The notes under the pieces were generated by a model, which was given only the letters and a program-made list of their open reading frames with translations, searched no databases and had not been told where the DNA came from. This document shows positions 22,334 to 32,438 of a DNA stretch of 64,000 nt, in pieces. Position 1 is the first letter of the stretch; each line of letters starts with the position of its first letter. The DNA is from Alkalicoccus halolimnae. GTDB taxonomy: Bacteria > Bacillota > Bacilli > Bacillales > Salisediminibacteriaceae. The translations under genes and the position numbers were made by a program. The DNA lies in contig NZ_CP144914.1 of the NCBI RefSeq assembly GCF_008014775.2, positions 868,001 to 932,000 on the forward strand. Reading direction: 5' to 3'.

Positions 22334-22969
22334 ATGGAGATCGATCAGGCAAAAATACCGCAGGCGACCGCAAAACGGCTGCCGCTTTACTATCGTTTTT
22401 TGGAAGGACTGCAGGCTTCGGGCAAGCACCGCGTCTCCTCATCGGAGCTGAGTGAAGCAGTCAAAGTGGACTCGGCTACGATCCGCCGCGACTTTTCCTA
22501 TTTTGGAGCGCTCGGCAAGAAAGGCTACGGGTACAACGTCAATTACCTGCTGTCCTTCTTCCGGAAGACACTCGACCAGGATGAGCTCACAAAAGTCATT
22601 CTCGTCGGCGTCGGTAATCTCGGGACCGCTTTTTTGAAATACAACTTCAGCAAAAGCAACAACACGCGTATTGAAATGGCGTTTGACATTAATGAATCGA
22701 TCGTCGGCGAAGTGATCGGCGACGTCCCGGTGCATCATTTTAAAAACGTCAAAGAACATATCGAAGGCAAAGTGGAAGTCGCGATTCTGACCGTACCCGC
22801 CGCTCACGCTCAGGGCATTGCCGAAGAGCTGGTGGAGTCCGGTATCAAAGGGATCCTCAACTTTACCCCGGCGCGGCTCTCCCTGCCGGATGACGTACGC
22901 GTCCATCACATCGATCTGTCCGTGGAACTCCAGTCGCTTATTTATTTCCTGAAACATTATCCGCTGTAA
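22334..22969 (+). CDS. rex: Redox-sensing transcriptional repressor Rex
   Basis: 211 residues; the ATG at 22334 follows CAGGGGG. An N-terminal winged helix (about 5-75, with [20 protein letters not shown]) is followed by a Rossmann domain with GVGNLG near residue 92. Rex binds NADH/NAD and controls fermentation and respiration genes. Forty bases after moaC, so possibly cotranscribed, and ended by the hairpin at 23005. Confidence 0.96.
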   Translation: MEIDQAKIPQATAKRLPLYYRFLEGLQASGKHRVSSSELSEAVKVDSATIRRDFSYFGALGKKGYGYNVNYLLSFFRKTLDQDELTKVILVGVGNLGTAFLKYNFSKSNNTRIEMAFDINESIVGEVIGDVPVHHFKNVKEHIEGKVEVAILTVPAAHAQGIAEELVESGIKGILNFTPARLSLPDDVRVHHIDLSVELQSLIYFLKHYPL

Positions 22970-23004
22970 AAAAGCAGTACGAACGAAAATAATACACGTT
23001 TAAC

Positions 23005-23040
23005 GAGGCCTTCATGACGGATTTGTCGTGGAGGCTTTAT
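23005..23040 (+). terminator. Terminator after rex
   Basis: AGGCCTTCATGAC pairs with GTCGTGGAGGCTTT across GGATTT. Confidence 0.7.
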
Positions 23041-23063
23041 TATATGAAAAGGAGCTCCTTTCT

Positions 23064-23180
23064 TCCGCTTACCGGCAGAAGCTTTCCGCGGGGCCCGCCC
23101 TCCGCTCTTTCCTGGGAAGCTCGGCTTTCCTGAGAAGGATCTTCCGACTTCGCTTAAATCCCGCGGAAGTTACCGCCGTT
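23064..23180 (+). repeat. Type II dispersed repeat module, copy G
   Basis: Outer pairing CTTTCCGCGGG/CCCGCGGAAG and inner GGGAAGC/GCTTTCC; shares AGAAGGATCTTCCGACTTCG with copies F and H. Confidence 0.7.
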
Positions 23181-23328
23181 TGCTTCAGAAAGACACTGCT
23201 TTTTTGTAAAAGTACAGTCAATTTGTAAGCCCGAGCAGGAACCTTCATAAAACGGAGGCGGAAAAACGGAGCGGGAAGTGCTATGATAGAAAAAGATGAT
23301 TCGAGAAACGAAAGATGAAGGTGAAACT

Positions 23329-24780
23329 ATGACAAAGATTCCGCAGAAATGGCTCGTCGTTATTTCCGTTCTGCTCGGTACGTTTACGATAATTTTAAAT
23401 AACAGCATGCTCAACCCCGCCGTGCCGCATTTGATGAACGTGTTCGATGCCGGAGCGGTCGCCACCGGCTGGGTGATCACGATCTTTATGGTCACGATGG
23501 GGATGACAATGCCGCTCACCGGCTACCTGAGCGATAAATACGGCAAAAAGCAGCTGTTTATTACCGGGCTTGCCCTGTTTCTGCTCGGTTCCGTCCTCGG
23601 TGCTTTTTCATGGAGCCTGTCCTCGCTGATCGTGTTCCGCGGCGTGCAGGGCATCGGCGGAGGTATGATGATGCCGCTTTCGCTCGCTCTGATTTTCCAG
23701 GCGTTCCCCCGTAAAGAAAGAGGCCTCGCGATGGGCATCTGGGGGATTGCCGCCATGATGGCTCCGACAATTGGACCGACTTTAGGCGGCTTTATTATTG
23801 AACTGAGCACGTGGCAGTGGCTGTTTCTCTGTAACCTGCCGACGGGGATTCTGGGGCTGGTTTTCTCAGCTGTGTTTCTAAAGCAGACCGAAAAGGTGCC
23901 CGATATCCGCTTTGACCGCTGGGGCTTCGTGACGGTTACGCTCGGGGTCGGCTCGATGCTGTTTGCCCTCGGACGCATGTCGGAACTGGCCCAGCTGTAT
24001 AACCCTGTGAACTTATTGCTTATCGTCTTTGGACTCGCGGCACTCGTCGTGTTCGTGAAAATTGAACTGCGGGTCGAGCAGCCGCTCTTAGATCTTTCCG
24101 TTTTCCGAGCCAAAGCGTATACGTTCAGCGTCTGGGTGTCGATGATCAGTTCGATGAGTCTTTTCGGCGGTATTTTCCTTTTACCGCTTTTGATTCAGAA
24201 CGTGTACGGACTCGACGCAATCATGACAGGAATCGCCTTTCTGCCGGCCGCATTATTTGCAGGAATTTTCATGACGATCGGCGGGAAGCTCCTCGACAAG
24301 AGGGGACCGGCTCTGACGGTAACGAGCGGCCTTACGATTATGGCGCTCGGAACAGCTGCGCTTGGATTTATGACGCTCGAGACGTCGATCTGGCTGATCA
24401 TCGGCTTAAATGCGATCCGCGGCATCGGTATGGGGCTGAGCCAGATGCCGGCAACGACCGCCGGTATGAATGCAATTCCGGAAAAATTCGTCTCGCGGGG
24501 CTCGGCGATGAACAACGTCTTCCGGCAGATGAGCTCCGCGCTCGGCATCGTCTTCGTATCGATCTACTTTGAAGTGCGCCGCGGCCAGATATTTGCGACG
24601 AACGGCAGCTCGATCGAAGAAGCAAGCTTAACCGCAATCAATGAAGGGTTCCTGATTATCGCATTCCTCTGCTTTATTTCGATCCCGGCGGGCATTCTGC
24701 TCGGACGCGAGCACAAAAAGCAGGAAGCGCTCCTCGAGAAGGAAGCAGCCGAAGACGAACCGCAGGCAAGCTCGCAGTAG
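23329..24780 (+). CDS. MFS drug exporter, DHA2 (EmrB/QacA-like) family
   Basis: 483 residues from the ATG at 23329 behind GAAGGTGA; the frame is open 33 bases further up but without a better ribosome site. Motif A is GYLSDKYGKKQLF after helix 2, and MLNPAVPHLM plus FRGVQGIGGGMMMPLSLALIF are characteristic of the 14-helix DHA2 drug:proton antiporters such as LmrB. The C-terminus is a charged tail. The gene stands where B. subtilis has tatAy-tatCy between rex and ydiK. Confidence 0.88.
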   Translation: MTKIPQKWLVVISVLLGTFTIILNNSMLNPAVPHLMNVFDAGAVATGWVITIFMVTMGMTMPLTGYLSDKYGKKQLFITGLALFLLGSVLGAFSWSLSSLIVFRGVQGIGGGMMMPLSLALIFQAFPRKERGLAMGIWGIAAMMAPTIGPTLGGFIIELSTWQWLFLCNLPTGILGLVFSAVFLKQTEKVPDIRFDRWGFVTVTLGVGSMLFALGRMSELAQLYNPVNLLLIVFGLAALVVFVKIELRVEQPLLDLSVFRAKAYTFSVWVSMISSMSLFGGIFLLPLLIQNVYGLDAIMTGIAFLPAALFAGIFMTIGGKLLDKRGPALTVTSGLTIMALGTAALGFMTLETSIWLIIGLNAIRGIGMGLSQMPATTAGMNAIPEKFVSRGSAMNNVFRQMSSALGIVFVSIYFEVRRGQIFATNGSSIEEASLTAINEGFLIIAFLCFISIPAGILLGREHKKQEALLEKEAAEDEPQASSQ

Positions 24781-24803
24781 GCGGGAGAGCTGTCTATTTC
24801 CCC

Positions 24804-24944
24804 AGGGAAGTGGCAGGAATAATGGCGTGAAAAGCAGAATTCTTGGGAAGTGGTGGAATTCCGCCGGGGAAAAGTAGAATTGCGGGGAGAAATGGTGGAA
24901 TTGTGCTGAGAAGCGGCGGGAATAAGTACTCGAACGGGAGAATT
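24804..24944 (+). repeat. Degenerate short repeats, array 1
   Basis: About seven imperfect units of roughly 20 nt built on GGAAGTGGTGGAATT or GGGAAAAGTAGAATT. The piece GAAATGGTGGAATTGTGCTGA nearly recurs at about 26100-26122. See array 2. Confidence 0.55.
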
Positions 24945-25032
24945 ACGAAGCTGAGCTCTCTGCCCGCTGATTCCCTTGGACAAAGGAAGACCAGTTCCTT
25001 AAACTAAGTAAAACGAAAGGAGGGAGAAACTT

Positions 25033-25818
25033 ATGAATATTACTGTTTTCCAAATGGATATCATTCCTGGAGACCCTGAAGCTAACCGCGAAAATGTAAA
25101 GAAGTGGTTCAAGCATAATGTAACAAAAGGGGAGACGGATCTCGTTGTTCTTCCGGAAATGTGGACCACGGCTTATACGCTTCCTGAGCTTCATAAGTAC
25201 GCGGAAGCGGCGGATAATGAATCGACTGCCATGCTGAAAGAACTCGCTCTTTCCTACGGGGTGCATATTATAGGGGGCTCGATTGCTGTAGCAGAAGGTA
25301 AAGATATATTTAACCGGGCGCTCGTTATCAGCAGACAAGGTGAATTTGTTTACCAGTATGACAAACTTCATCTCGTGCCGATGCTCAATGAACCGGCATT
25401 CTTATCTCCTGGAAGAGAAAAAGTGAAAGTCTTTGAACTGGACGGAGTAAAAATGGGAATCATCATTTGTTTTGACCTCCGTTTCCCGGAAATTATCAGG
25501 GAACTGGCCCTTCAGGGGGCCCAGGTGTTATTTATCCCGGCAGAATGGCCGCAGGCACGCGCAGGCCACTGGGAAGTGCTCCAGCAGGCGCGCGCCATAG
25601 AAAATCAGATGTACGTCGTGTCCTGTAACCGTATTGGCAGCTACGATAACGTGGAATTTGCCGGACGATCGATGATAACAGACCCGTGGGGCACCGTTCT
25701 TGCAAAAGGAAGCCAGGACCAGGAAGAAGTTCTTCAAAAGGCTCTGGATTTTGAAAATGTAACTAATGTTAGAAAGCAGGTCCCTATTTTTGACAGCAGA
25801 GTGCCGCAATTTTATTAA
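25033..25818 (+). CDS. Carbon-nitrogen hydrolase (nitrilase superfamily amidase)
   Basis: 261 residues, ATG behind AAAGGAGGG. The catalytic triad is visible: Glu 42 in LPEMW, Lys 111 in YDKLHL, Cys 146 in IICFDLRFPE. This sequence pattern is closest to omega-amidase/YafV/MtnU-type enzymes that hydrolyse small amides such as 2-oxoglutaramate or 2-oxo acid amides; the exact substrate is inferred. Single gene, slightly more AT-rich than its neighbours. Confidence 0.87.
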   Translation: MNITVFQMDIIPGDPEANRENVKKWFKHNVTKGETDLVVLPEMWTTAYTLPELHKYAEAADNESTAMLKELALSYGVHIIGGSIAVAEGKDIFNRALVISRQGEFVYQYDKLHLVPMLNEPAFLSPGREKVKVFELDGVKMGIIICFDLRFPEIIRELALQGAQVLFIPAEWPQARAGHWEVLQQARAIENQMYVVSCNRIGSYDNVEFAGRSMITDPWGTVLAKGSQDQEEVLQKALDFENVTNVRKQVPIFDSRVPQFY

Positions 25819-25978
25819 ATAAAAGAAGTGGCTGGAATGAATAAGAAATGGAAAGTTTCGGTGGTGGCTGCTTTATGAAAAGCAGACCTTCCGCTCGTCA
25901 TTACGCATGAACCAGGCTGCATGTTCATCACAGACTGGACATATGAGGATTTGGAGAAAAGAAAAGAATAACAGTAAA

Positions 25979-26015
25979 CTGCCTTCACGACGGTTGTTGT
26001 GGAGGCATTTGTTAT
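25979..26015 (+). terminator. Possible terminator after the amidase gene
   Basis: TGCCTTCACGAC can pair with GTTGTGGAGGCA, followed by TTTGTT; 160 bp after the stop. Confidence 0.5.
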
Positions 26016-26055
26016 GTTCACCCGACTCTACTGGTCCGAAACACCGCCTCTGCCC

Positions 26056-26150
26056 GGGAGAAGTGGGGGAAATATCGGCGCAAAAAGTAGAATTATAGGG
26101 AAGTGGTGGAATTGTGCTGACAAATGGCGGAAATATGCCCCCGAATGGCG
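26056..26150 (+). repeat. Degenerate short repeats, array 2
   Basis: GAGAAGTGGGGGAAATA, AAAAAGTAGAATTATAG, GGAAGTGGTGGAATTGTGC and ACAAATGGCGGAAATATG follow each other. Same motif family as array 1, about 1.2 kb away on the other side of the amidase gene. Confidence 0.55.
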
Positions 26151-26232
26151 TCATTACGCCGACGACCAGTGAGAATCCACGCCCAAACGGCAGCATTAAC
26201 CTGAAAACCACCATCCCCGTGTTTCCCAATAC

Positions 26233-26272
26233 AAAAAACCGGCCGCCTTATCAAAAGGCGGCCGGTTTTTTT
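26233..26272. terminator. Bidirectional terminator
   Basis: AAAAAACCGGCCGCC pairs with GGCGGCCGGTTTTTT around TTATCAAAA; A and T runs on both sides. It ends ydiL-ydiK on the minus strand. Confidence 0.92.
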
Positions 26273-26489
26273 ACTTGTTTTCATTCGAGTTGTTGTTCTC
26301 CTGCGCCTGTTTTCCGGCGGCGCCGAAAAACTTAAATGCGAGCATGTAGTCGAAGGCGGCAAACGCGACGAGAAGGATCGTCAGAACGTCCCAGCCGCTC
26401 GTCTGCCCGGCCGACTGAATCGCAAGCATAAAGAAAAGTGTCCCCATAAAGAAAAACAAATAGCCGTTAAAACGCGGGGATCGGCTCAT
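26271..26489 (-). CDS. ydiK: YdiK-like small membrane protein (DUF4305 type)
   Basis: 72 residues with two hydrophobic helices (about 8-25 and 31-50) and a charged, asparagine-rich tail. The ATG follows GGGAGGTTGTTCTAA that lies across the ydiL stop, with no gap between the two genes, so they are translationally linked. Identified by position and the pattern RFNGYLFFFMGTLFF; function unknown. Confidence 0.8.
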   Translation of the reverse strand: MSRSPRFNGYLFFFMGTLFFMLAIQSAGQTSGWDVLTILLVAFAAFDYMLAFKFFGAAGKQAQENNNSNENK

Positions 26490-27221
26490 TTAGAACAACC
26501 TCCCTATAATCATTTGTGCGGACTGCTCCAGCTCTTCCATCTGCTCCATCAGGTCCTGAATTTCTTCGCCGAAAATAACCTGGACGAGCATGACGAAAGA
26601 GTTAATTCCGACGTGGGCGATAATCGGCACGATAATGCGTTTCGTTTTCACATACAGCCACGCAAACACGACGCCCATCGCCAGGTAGACGAGCAGGTGC
26701 GAGAAGTCGAGGTGGATGACGGAAAAGGCAAGCCCGCTTCCGAGTGCAGCGATCCAGAAACCGAATTTCTTAAAGAGGGCCCCAAAGATGACCATCCGGA
26801 AAACGATCTCCTCCACAACAGGGCCGAGAACTGCGACGACGAAAATGACGAACGGAGCAGCGTTGGCCATATCAACGATCATCTGTGTATTTTCCGATCC
26901 GGGCTCAATCCCGAAAATGAGGGATTCCACGGCTGCGGCCGCATACTGGGACGCAAAAGCGAGGAAAATACCAAGCACGGACCAGAGAATCGTTTTTGGC
27001 ACGTCCGCTCTGCCTTCTGACAGCGCAGGGTTCGGCTTCGCGCGCCAGGCGAGCAGCGTGATTACGATAAACCCGATCGTAAACCCGATCGAGATGGAGA
27101 CACCGGACAGCTGTTCCATGCCGCCTTCAAAGCCGAAGGCGATCAATGCCGGGACGATGACGATCGGCGACAGCTGCATAAGTATAAATGCGACAATAAT
27201 CAGCCAGTAAATTTTATTCAA
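26490..27221 (-). CDS. ydiL: CPBP family intramembrane metalloprotease (YdiL-like)
   Basis: 243 residues, six to eight membrane helices. The CAAX-protease/bacteriocin-processing family motifs are present: EEIVFR (EExxxR), the histidine in FSVIHLDF, and AHVGINS near the end. Such proteins cleave or process membrane peptides; the target is unknown. Sits divergent from groES and upstream of ydiK, as in B. subtilis. Confidence 0.88.
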   Translation of the reverse strand: MNKIYWLIIVAFILMQLSPIVIVPALIAFGFEGGMEQLSGVSISIGFTIGFIVITLLAWRAKPNPALSEGRADVPKTILWSVLGIFLAFASQYAAAAVESLIFGIEPGSENTQMIVDMANAAPFVIFVVAVLGPVVEEIVFRMVIFGALFKKFGFWIAALGSGLAFSVIHLDFSHLLVYLAMGVVFAWLYVKTKRIIVPIIAHVGINSFVMLVQVIFGEEIQDLMEQMEELEQSAQMIIGRLF

Positions 27222-27409
27222 TCTTGATTCTCCCCTTTTATCTCATTCTATATCTCTAGAGAGCACGAACATACGCTTACCATTGTAGCATAATTTTTCA
27301 CTGGAAACGTACACAACGCATCACCGGAGCGGGACGTTTACTGAAAAACAATTCAGGGGATATGAAAAGAGTGCGCGCTTACGAAGCAAAAATTTTCTGA
27401 GGAAAAGGG

Positions 27410-27475
27410 TTGCAAAATGGAAGCGTGTTGATTATTATAATAATTGTGTTAGCACTCATACATCGTGAGTGCTAA
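27410..27475 (+). promoter_or_regulatory. groESL promoter with CIRCE operator
   Basis: CIRCE is perfect: TTAGCACTC (27449-27457), 9 nt, GAGTGCTAA (27467-27475). TTGCAA (27410-27415) and TATTAT (27433-27438, 17-nt spacing) or the overlapping TATAAT (27436-27441) give the vegetative promoter. CIRCE is bound by the heat-shock repressor HrcA. Confidence 0.95.
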
Positions 27476-27535
27476 TAAGCAGACTTTTTAAAAAGCACGC
27501 CCGTCGTGCCCAAATATTAAAGGAGGGTGTTTTCC

Positions 27536-27820
27536 TTGTTAAAGCCATTAGGAGATCGTCTAGTCATTGAAGTAGTAAAGGAAGAAGAAAAAACAGCAAG
27601 CGGAATTGTACTCCCTGATTCAGCAAAAGAAAAGCCGCAGGAAGGCAAAATTGTCGCTGTCGGTAACGGCCGCGTGACAGAAAGCGGAGAGCGCGTATCT
27701 CCGGAAGTAAAGGCGGACCAGAAAGTTCTATTTTCCAAGTATGCAGGAACAGAAGTAAAATACGACGGAAAAGAACTGCTTATTCTCCGCGAAAGCGACG
27801 TACTCGCTGTCATCGAGTAG
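27536..27820 (+). CDS. groES: Co-chaperonin GroES
   Basis: 94 residues. The start is taken as TTG (27536), eight bases after AAGGAGGG, because GroES begins [14 protein letters not shown]; a GTG nine bases upstream overlaps the ribosome site. The mobile loop [17 protein letters not shown] is intact. First gene of the HrcA/CIRCE heat-shock operon. Confidence 0.96.
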   Translation: MLKPLGDRLVIEVVKEEEKTASGIVLPDSAKEKPQEGKIVAVGNGRVTESGERVSPEVKADQKVLFSKYAGTEVKYDGKELLILRESDVLAVIE

Positions 27821-27910
27821 AGACTTGAGCCGAACCGGGAGGCGGCAGCCGCACCCGGCGAAACAGAAAAAATCCATATGAAAACACGATTATAACTAAA
27901 CGGAGGTTGA

Positions 27911-29557
<1,647 letters not shown>

Positions 29558-29648
29558 CCCATACCCTTTGAGATACAAGAGATATGAGCTTTAACATCCG
29601 TTTAAACCACCGAAAAAAACCACGGATTTTAACTTTATAGAGTTTGAG

Positions 29649-29697
29649 AGAGGTCTTTCATCAAGTTATTGAACTTGGTGGAGGCCTCTTTTTTTAT
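29649..29697 (+). terminator. groEL terminator (island-side copy)
   Basis: GAGGTCTTTCATCAAGTT faces AACTTGGTGGAGGCCTC across ATTG, then seven T. A diverged copy of the same hairpin lies behind attR. Confidence 0.88.
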
Positions 29698-29698
29698 T

Positions 29699-29790
29699 TC
29701 TTTTGTGACATGGAGATAGATTTTATTGTTGTGTTTTCATCATCATGGCCTAAGCGTTTCATTATGTCAGTTAGACTTTCTGGAAATAAC
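29699..29790 (-). pseudogene. Tyrosine recombinase (integrase) C-terminal relic
   Basis: Read on the minus strand the codons give LFPESLTDIMKRLGHDDENTT and, after a one-base frameshift, KIYLHVTK. LGHxxxxTT and IYLHVT are the end of phage-type tyrosine recombinases, containing the catalytic His and the nucleophile Tyr. Nothing upstream continues the gene and a stop interrupts the frame, so only the last ~30 codons survive. An integrase gene ending beside attL is the expected layout for such islands. Confidence 0.72.
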
Positions 29791-30190
29791 GTTTTACGCT
29801 TTCCTAGTTCCTAGATCAGCAAAAGGGGAAGCAGCTAAAAATGCCAGAATAACAGTGAAGAAATTGAATCACATTAATCGTTCGATGCAAAAACCTTCTC
29901 ACGAATTAATAACCGCTCTAGGAGGGGCCTATCGTGCATGAGGAAGATACAAGGTGTGTTAATAAACTTTTATATCGCTGAGAAAGTTTGAGATTGCATA
30001 AAGAAATGGATAGAAAAAGGAATAGAAATGGATCAGAAAATTAATTTCTTTACTCTTTACTGGGGGAATCGGTTGCTCCCTAAAAAGTATGGGATCATGA
30101 AAGGGAATTTTATAAATAAAGATAAGCATACGTTGAATGCTAAAAGCAAAAATTGGTTTGACGATATAAATTATTAGGAGCGTGAGAATT

Positions 30191-30472
30191 GTGTATGTAT
30201 ACGAGAAGAAAATAGCACAGAGAGAAATGAAGCAATTGCATTTCATGTATAGGGTGAGTGTTTACCCTATTTCAGAGAAGGGAGAACGCCTTCTTGGATT
30301 TAAAAAGGGAAACAGTAGATCACTTAAATTAAAGTGGTACTACACGGACCCTAAAGAGACAGAAGAAGAGCATATCCGCATTGTAGAACAGCGTATTCCT
30401 ATGGCGTTGGCTCAATGGAGAGTACTGGATATAAAACAGAAGATGGAAGTGAAACATTTATGCTCAATCTAG
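30191..30472 (+). CDS. Phage-like hypothetical protein
   Basis: 93 residues from GTG (30191), ten bases after TAGGAG; a GTG at 30182 is also open. Basic, with LHFMYRVSVYPISEKGERLLGF and WYYTDPKETEEEH. Not recognised. Overlaps the next small gene by 13 bases, a spacing typical of phage genes. Confidence 0.5.
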   Translation: MYVYEKKIAQREMKQLHFMYRVSVYPISEKGERLLGFKKGNSRSLKLKWYYTDPKETEEEHIRIVEQRIPMALAQWRVLDIKQKMEVKHLCSI

Positions 30473-30585
30473 CAGGGGGTGGATATCAGCGTCCGCAGTA
30501 TAAGGAAGATTGGGATTATACGCTGGAAAGTATTCATTATCCGGCTGACGATTCTCTCACTGTGGAGGATATCCCTACCCTCTAA
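30460..30585 (+). CDS. Very small phage-like ORF (41 residues)
   Basis: ATG at 30460 inside the end of the previous gene, stop TAA at 30583-30585. The peptide is acidic and aromatic (YQRPQYKEDWDYTLESIHY). Open and overlapping in phage style, but too short for a family call. Confidence 0.35.
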   Translation: MLNLAGGGYQRPQYKEDWDYTLESIHYPADDSLTVEDIPTL

Positions 30586-30625
30586 TTTTATGGAATTAAT
30601 ACTTTAAAGCTGGGGAGGGTGTCCA

Positions 30626-31111
30626 TTGAAAGTCCTTTCTAAGGAAGAAAAGAGAGACATACAAGATTATTTTCAACTGGACGAGCGGATCAAAGAAAAA
30701 AAGCAGCATATGAAGCTTGTCCGGCGTAACTCTTATAATCAATCTCTATGTACGAGGATTGAACCCACAGATTTAGCTTTATCACCTGTAGCCTTTCGGG
30801 TAGAAAGCCAGGTCACAGATTTAGTAACATCCTTAGACGATATGAAAATCACGTTACAGATGTTGCAGAAGAAACAAAGGTATTTAGAGGACTATATGTC
30901 CTCTCTCCCTCTTTGAGAGCGTCAGGACTTTTTACAAAACTATCAGGACCATCAGTTAAGGTTTCGGAAGGATCAAGCCGATGTGAATTTATACAATGAA
31001 GTTTTAGAGATAGAGGAAGCCATTAATTTTCAGTTTGGCTTTCCTGAAGAATGCGAAAACAATGTACTGGGTCGAAGTTTTGAGGACTTATTAAGCATGC
31101 TGGAGGTGTAA
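30626..31111 (+). pseudogene. Phage-like hypothetical gene with in-frame TGA
   Basis: Begins at an ATG behind GGGGAGGG. After 96 codons an in-frame TGA (30914-30916) interrupts, and the same frame then continues open for another 64 codons to TAA at 31109-31111, with equally charged helical sequence (ERQDFLQNYQDHQLRFRKDQ and onwards). The simplest reading is one ~161-residue gene split by a nonsense mutation. Family not recognised. Confidence 0.55.
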
Positions 31112-31157
31112 CCCGTGCGGGGGGAATAGAAATCAGAAGGTACAGCATTTTCTCCGA

Positions 31158-31481
31158 ATGTGGGGAAAACTGGACAGCAACATGAATTACTTAACCACTG
31201 TGGAAGAAGTACAGGTAAAAATCCTTTATAAATCTTTGAGTAAGCTGCTAGAAGAGCAACGGGAAGTACTGGAAAGGAAATACCGCGTATTCTTAAAGCG
31301 CCAAGGCAAGCCAAACTGCTACACCGATGCAGAGCTTCATAAGAAATACGGTATCAGCCTGCTGGAGTACCAGGAGTACCGCCGGAGAATCGAAACCGTA
31401 TTTAAGGCGTATCTGCTGCCGATTGCAGAAGAGTACCAAGAGGAACTTTCCAGAGCGATTGATCTGGTACACCGGAAGTAG
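31158..31481 (+). CDS. Phage-like hypothetical protein, possible regulator
   Basis: 107 residues, mostly helical and charged. LLEEQREVLERKYRVFL and YTDAELHKKYGISLLEYQEYRRRI resemble the sigma-70 region 4 or ArpU-type late regulators of Gram-positive phages, but this is a resemblance only. The start may be the ATG at 31158 or 31182; no strong ribosome site is seen for either. Confidence 0.45.
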   Translation: MWGKLDSNMNYLTTVEEVQVKILYKSLSKLLEEQREVLERKYRVFLKRQGKPNCYTDAELHKKYGISLLEYQEYRRRIETVFKAYLLPIAEEYQEELSRAIDLVHRK

Positions 31482-31526
31482 TAAACATAGGGAGAGATTT
31501 AATTCTTCCTCAAAATAACATAGTTC

Positions 31527-31608
31527 TTTCACTTTAATAATTTTAAGTGAAATACAGTATTTCTTTAAAAAATATTGTTATTAGTGTATGATAAAGTGAC
31601 AATATTTG
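31527..31608. promoter_or_regulatory. Two inverted repeats ahead of the XRE-linked operon
   Basis: TTTCACTT (31527-31534)/AAGTGAAA (31545-31552) and AAATATTGT (31568-31576)/ACAATATTT (31600-31608). Their position before the two-gene unit suggests operators for the XRE protein encoded downstream; inference only. Confidence 0.5.
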
Positions 31609-31630
31609 TAGAAAAGAGGGAATGTATTTT

Positions 31631-32410
31631 ATGTGTAATTATAAGAAGCAGTACCGTATGAGTAATGAGATGGGACAAGCAATTGTTGATGGAGTCTTGC
31701 AAGGATATAAAGATTATCTCCAGGAGAGACGTGAAAAGAGAAATTCAATGCATATAAGCTCAGCTTATGCATGGACCAAAGGAAATCATATTGATCATAA
31801 TGTAGTAGAGTCTTCAAAAAACCAGGAAGTAAAATTTGCAAAAGCACGGGCCGGATATAGCTGGGGTTATCTTCAGTTTGGGCATGAACAAACTAGTAGT
31901 ATGTTTATAATAAAAAACGGAAAATACTTTGATGAAAAAAACTTCACGAAATCTAAGGATATAAGAGGTAGAAGTAGTGAAGAAAAAAAAGAAAGTTATA
32001 TAAAACGATTAGCAAATATTAATGACTCAGTAGATTTTCCTGAACAAGTGGACATAACAAAACAAGGAGATTCATTTGAGGTAGTCAGTTTTATGGACCC
32101 GGAAATGTTGCAAGAGATTGAAGAACCTAGTTATAAAGAATTATTAGATAAATTTAATCGATTTTATGTGGTAACATATGAAATTGATGCAGAGCATGTA
32201 ATTTCTCAAGTGAGACTTATGATGCCAAATCCTAATGACGGGGTCGCTTACGAGGTAGATGATCTTACACATTTAATCGGAACAAGTACTGTTAGATTTG
32301 AAACTCAAGATTTTGATACAGTAAAAGAAGAAGCGAAGGAAAGAGATGCTATGCTGGATTATGGCATAATGTTTAACGTAGGAAAGACCGGAGAGGACGA
32401 AAACAATTAA
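31631..32410 (+). CDS. Unknown protein paired with XRE/ImmA gene (possibly DUF5986)
   Basis: 259 residues from the ATG at 31631, eleven bases after AGAGGG (an ATG nine bases upstream is too close to that site). Mixed alpha/beta, soluble, with AKARAGYSWGYLQFGHEQTSSMFIIK in the middle (quoted in part) and an acidic end. It is the first gene of a two-gene unit with the XRE/ImmA gene 28 bp downstream. I have a weak memory of DUF5986 proteins in this setting. A toxin or effector role is suggested by that pairing, not by any motif. Confidence 0.5.
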   Translation: MCNYKKQYRMSNEMGQAIVDGVLQGYKDYLQERREKRNSMHISSAYAWTKGNHIDHNVVESSKNQEVKFAKARAGYSWGYLQFGHEQTSSMFIIKNGKYFDEKNFTKSKDIRGRSSEEKKESYIKRLANINDSVDFPEQVDITKQGDSFEVVSFMDPEMLQEIEEPSYKELLDKFNRFYVVTYEIDAEHVISQVRLMMPNPNDGVAYEVDDLTHLIGTSTVRFETQDFDTVKEEAKERDAMLDYGIMFNVGKTGEDENN

Positions 32411-32438
32411 TCGTTCTCCAATCTAAGGAGGTAGCGAT

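Noticed and set aside
24804..24944. CRISPR array
   Set aside because: Units are imperfect, ~20 nt, without constant repeat or spacers, and no cas gene is in the window.
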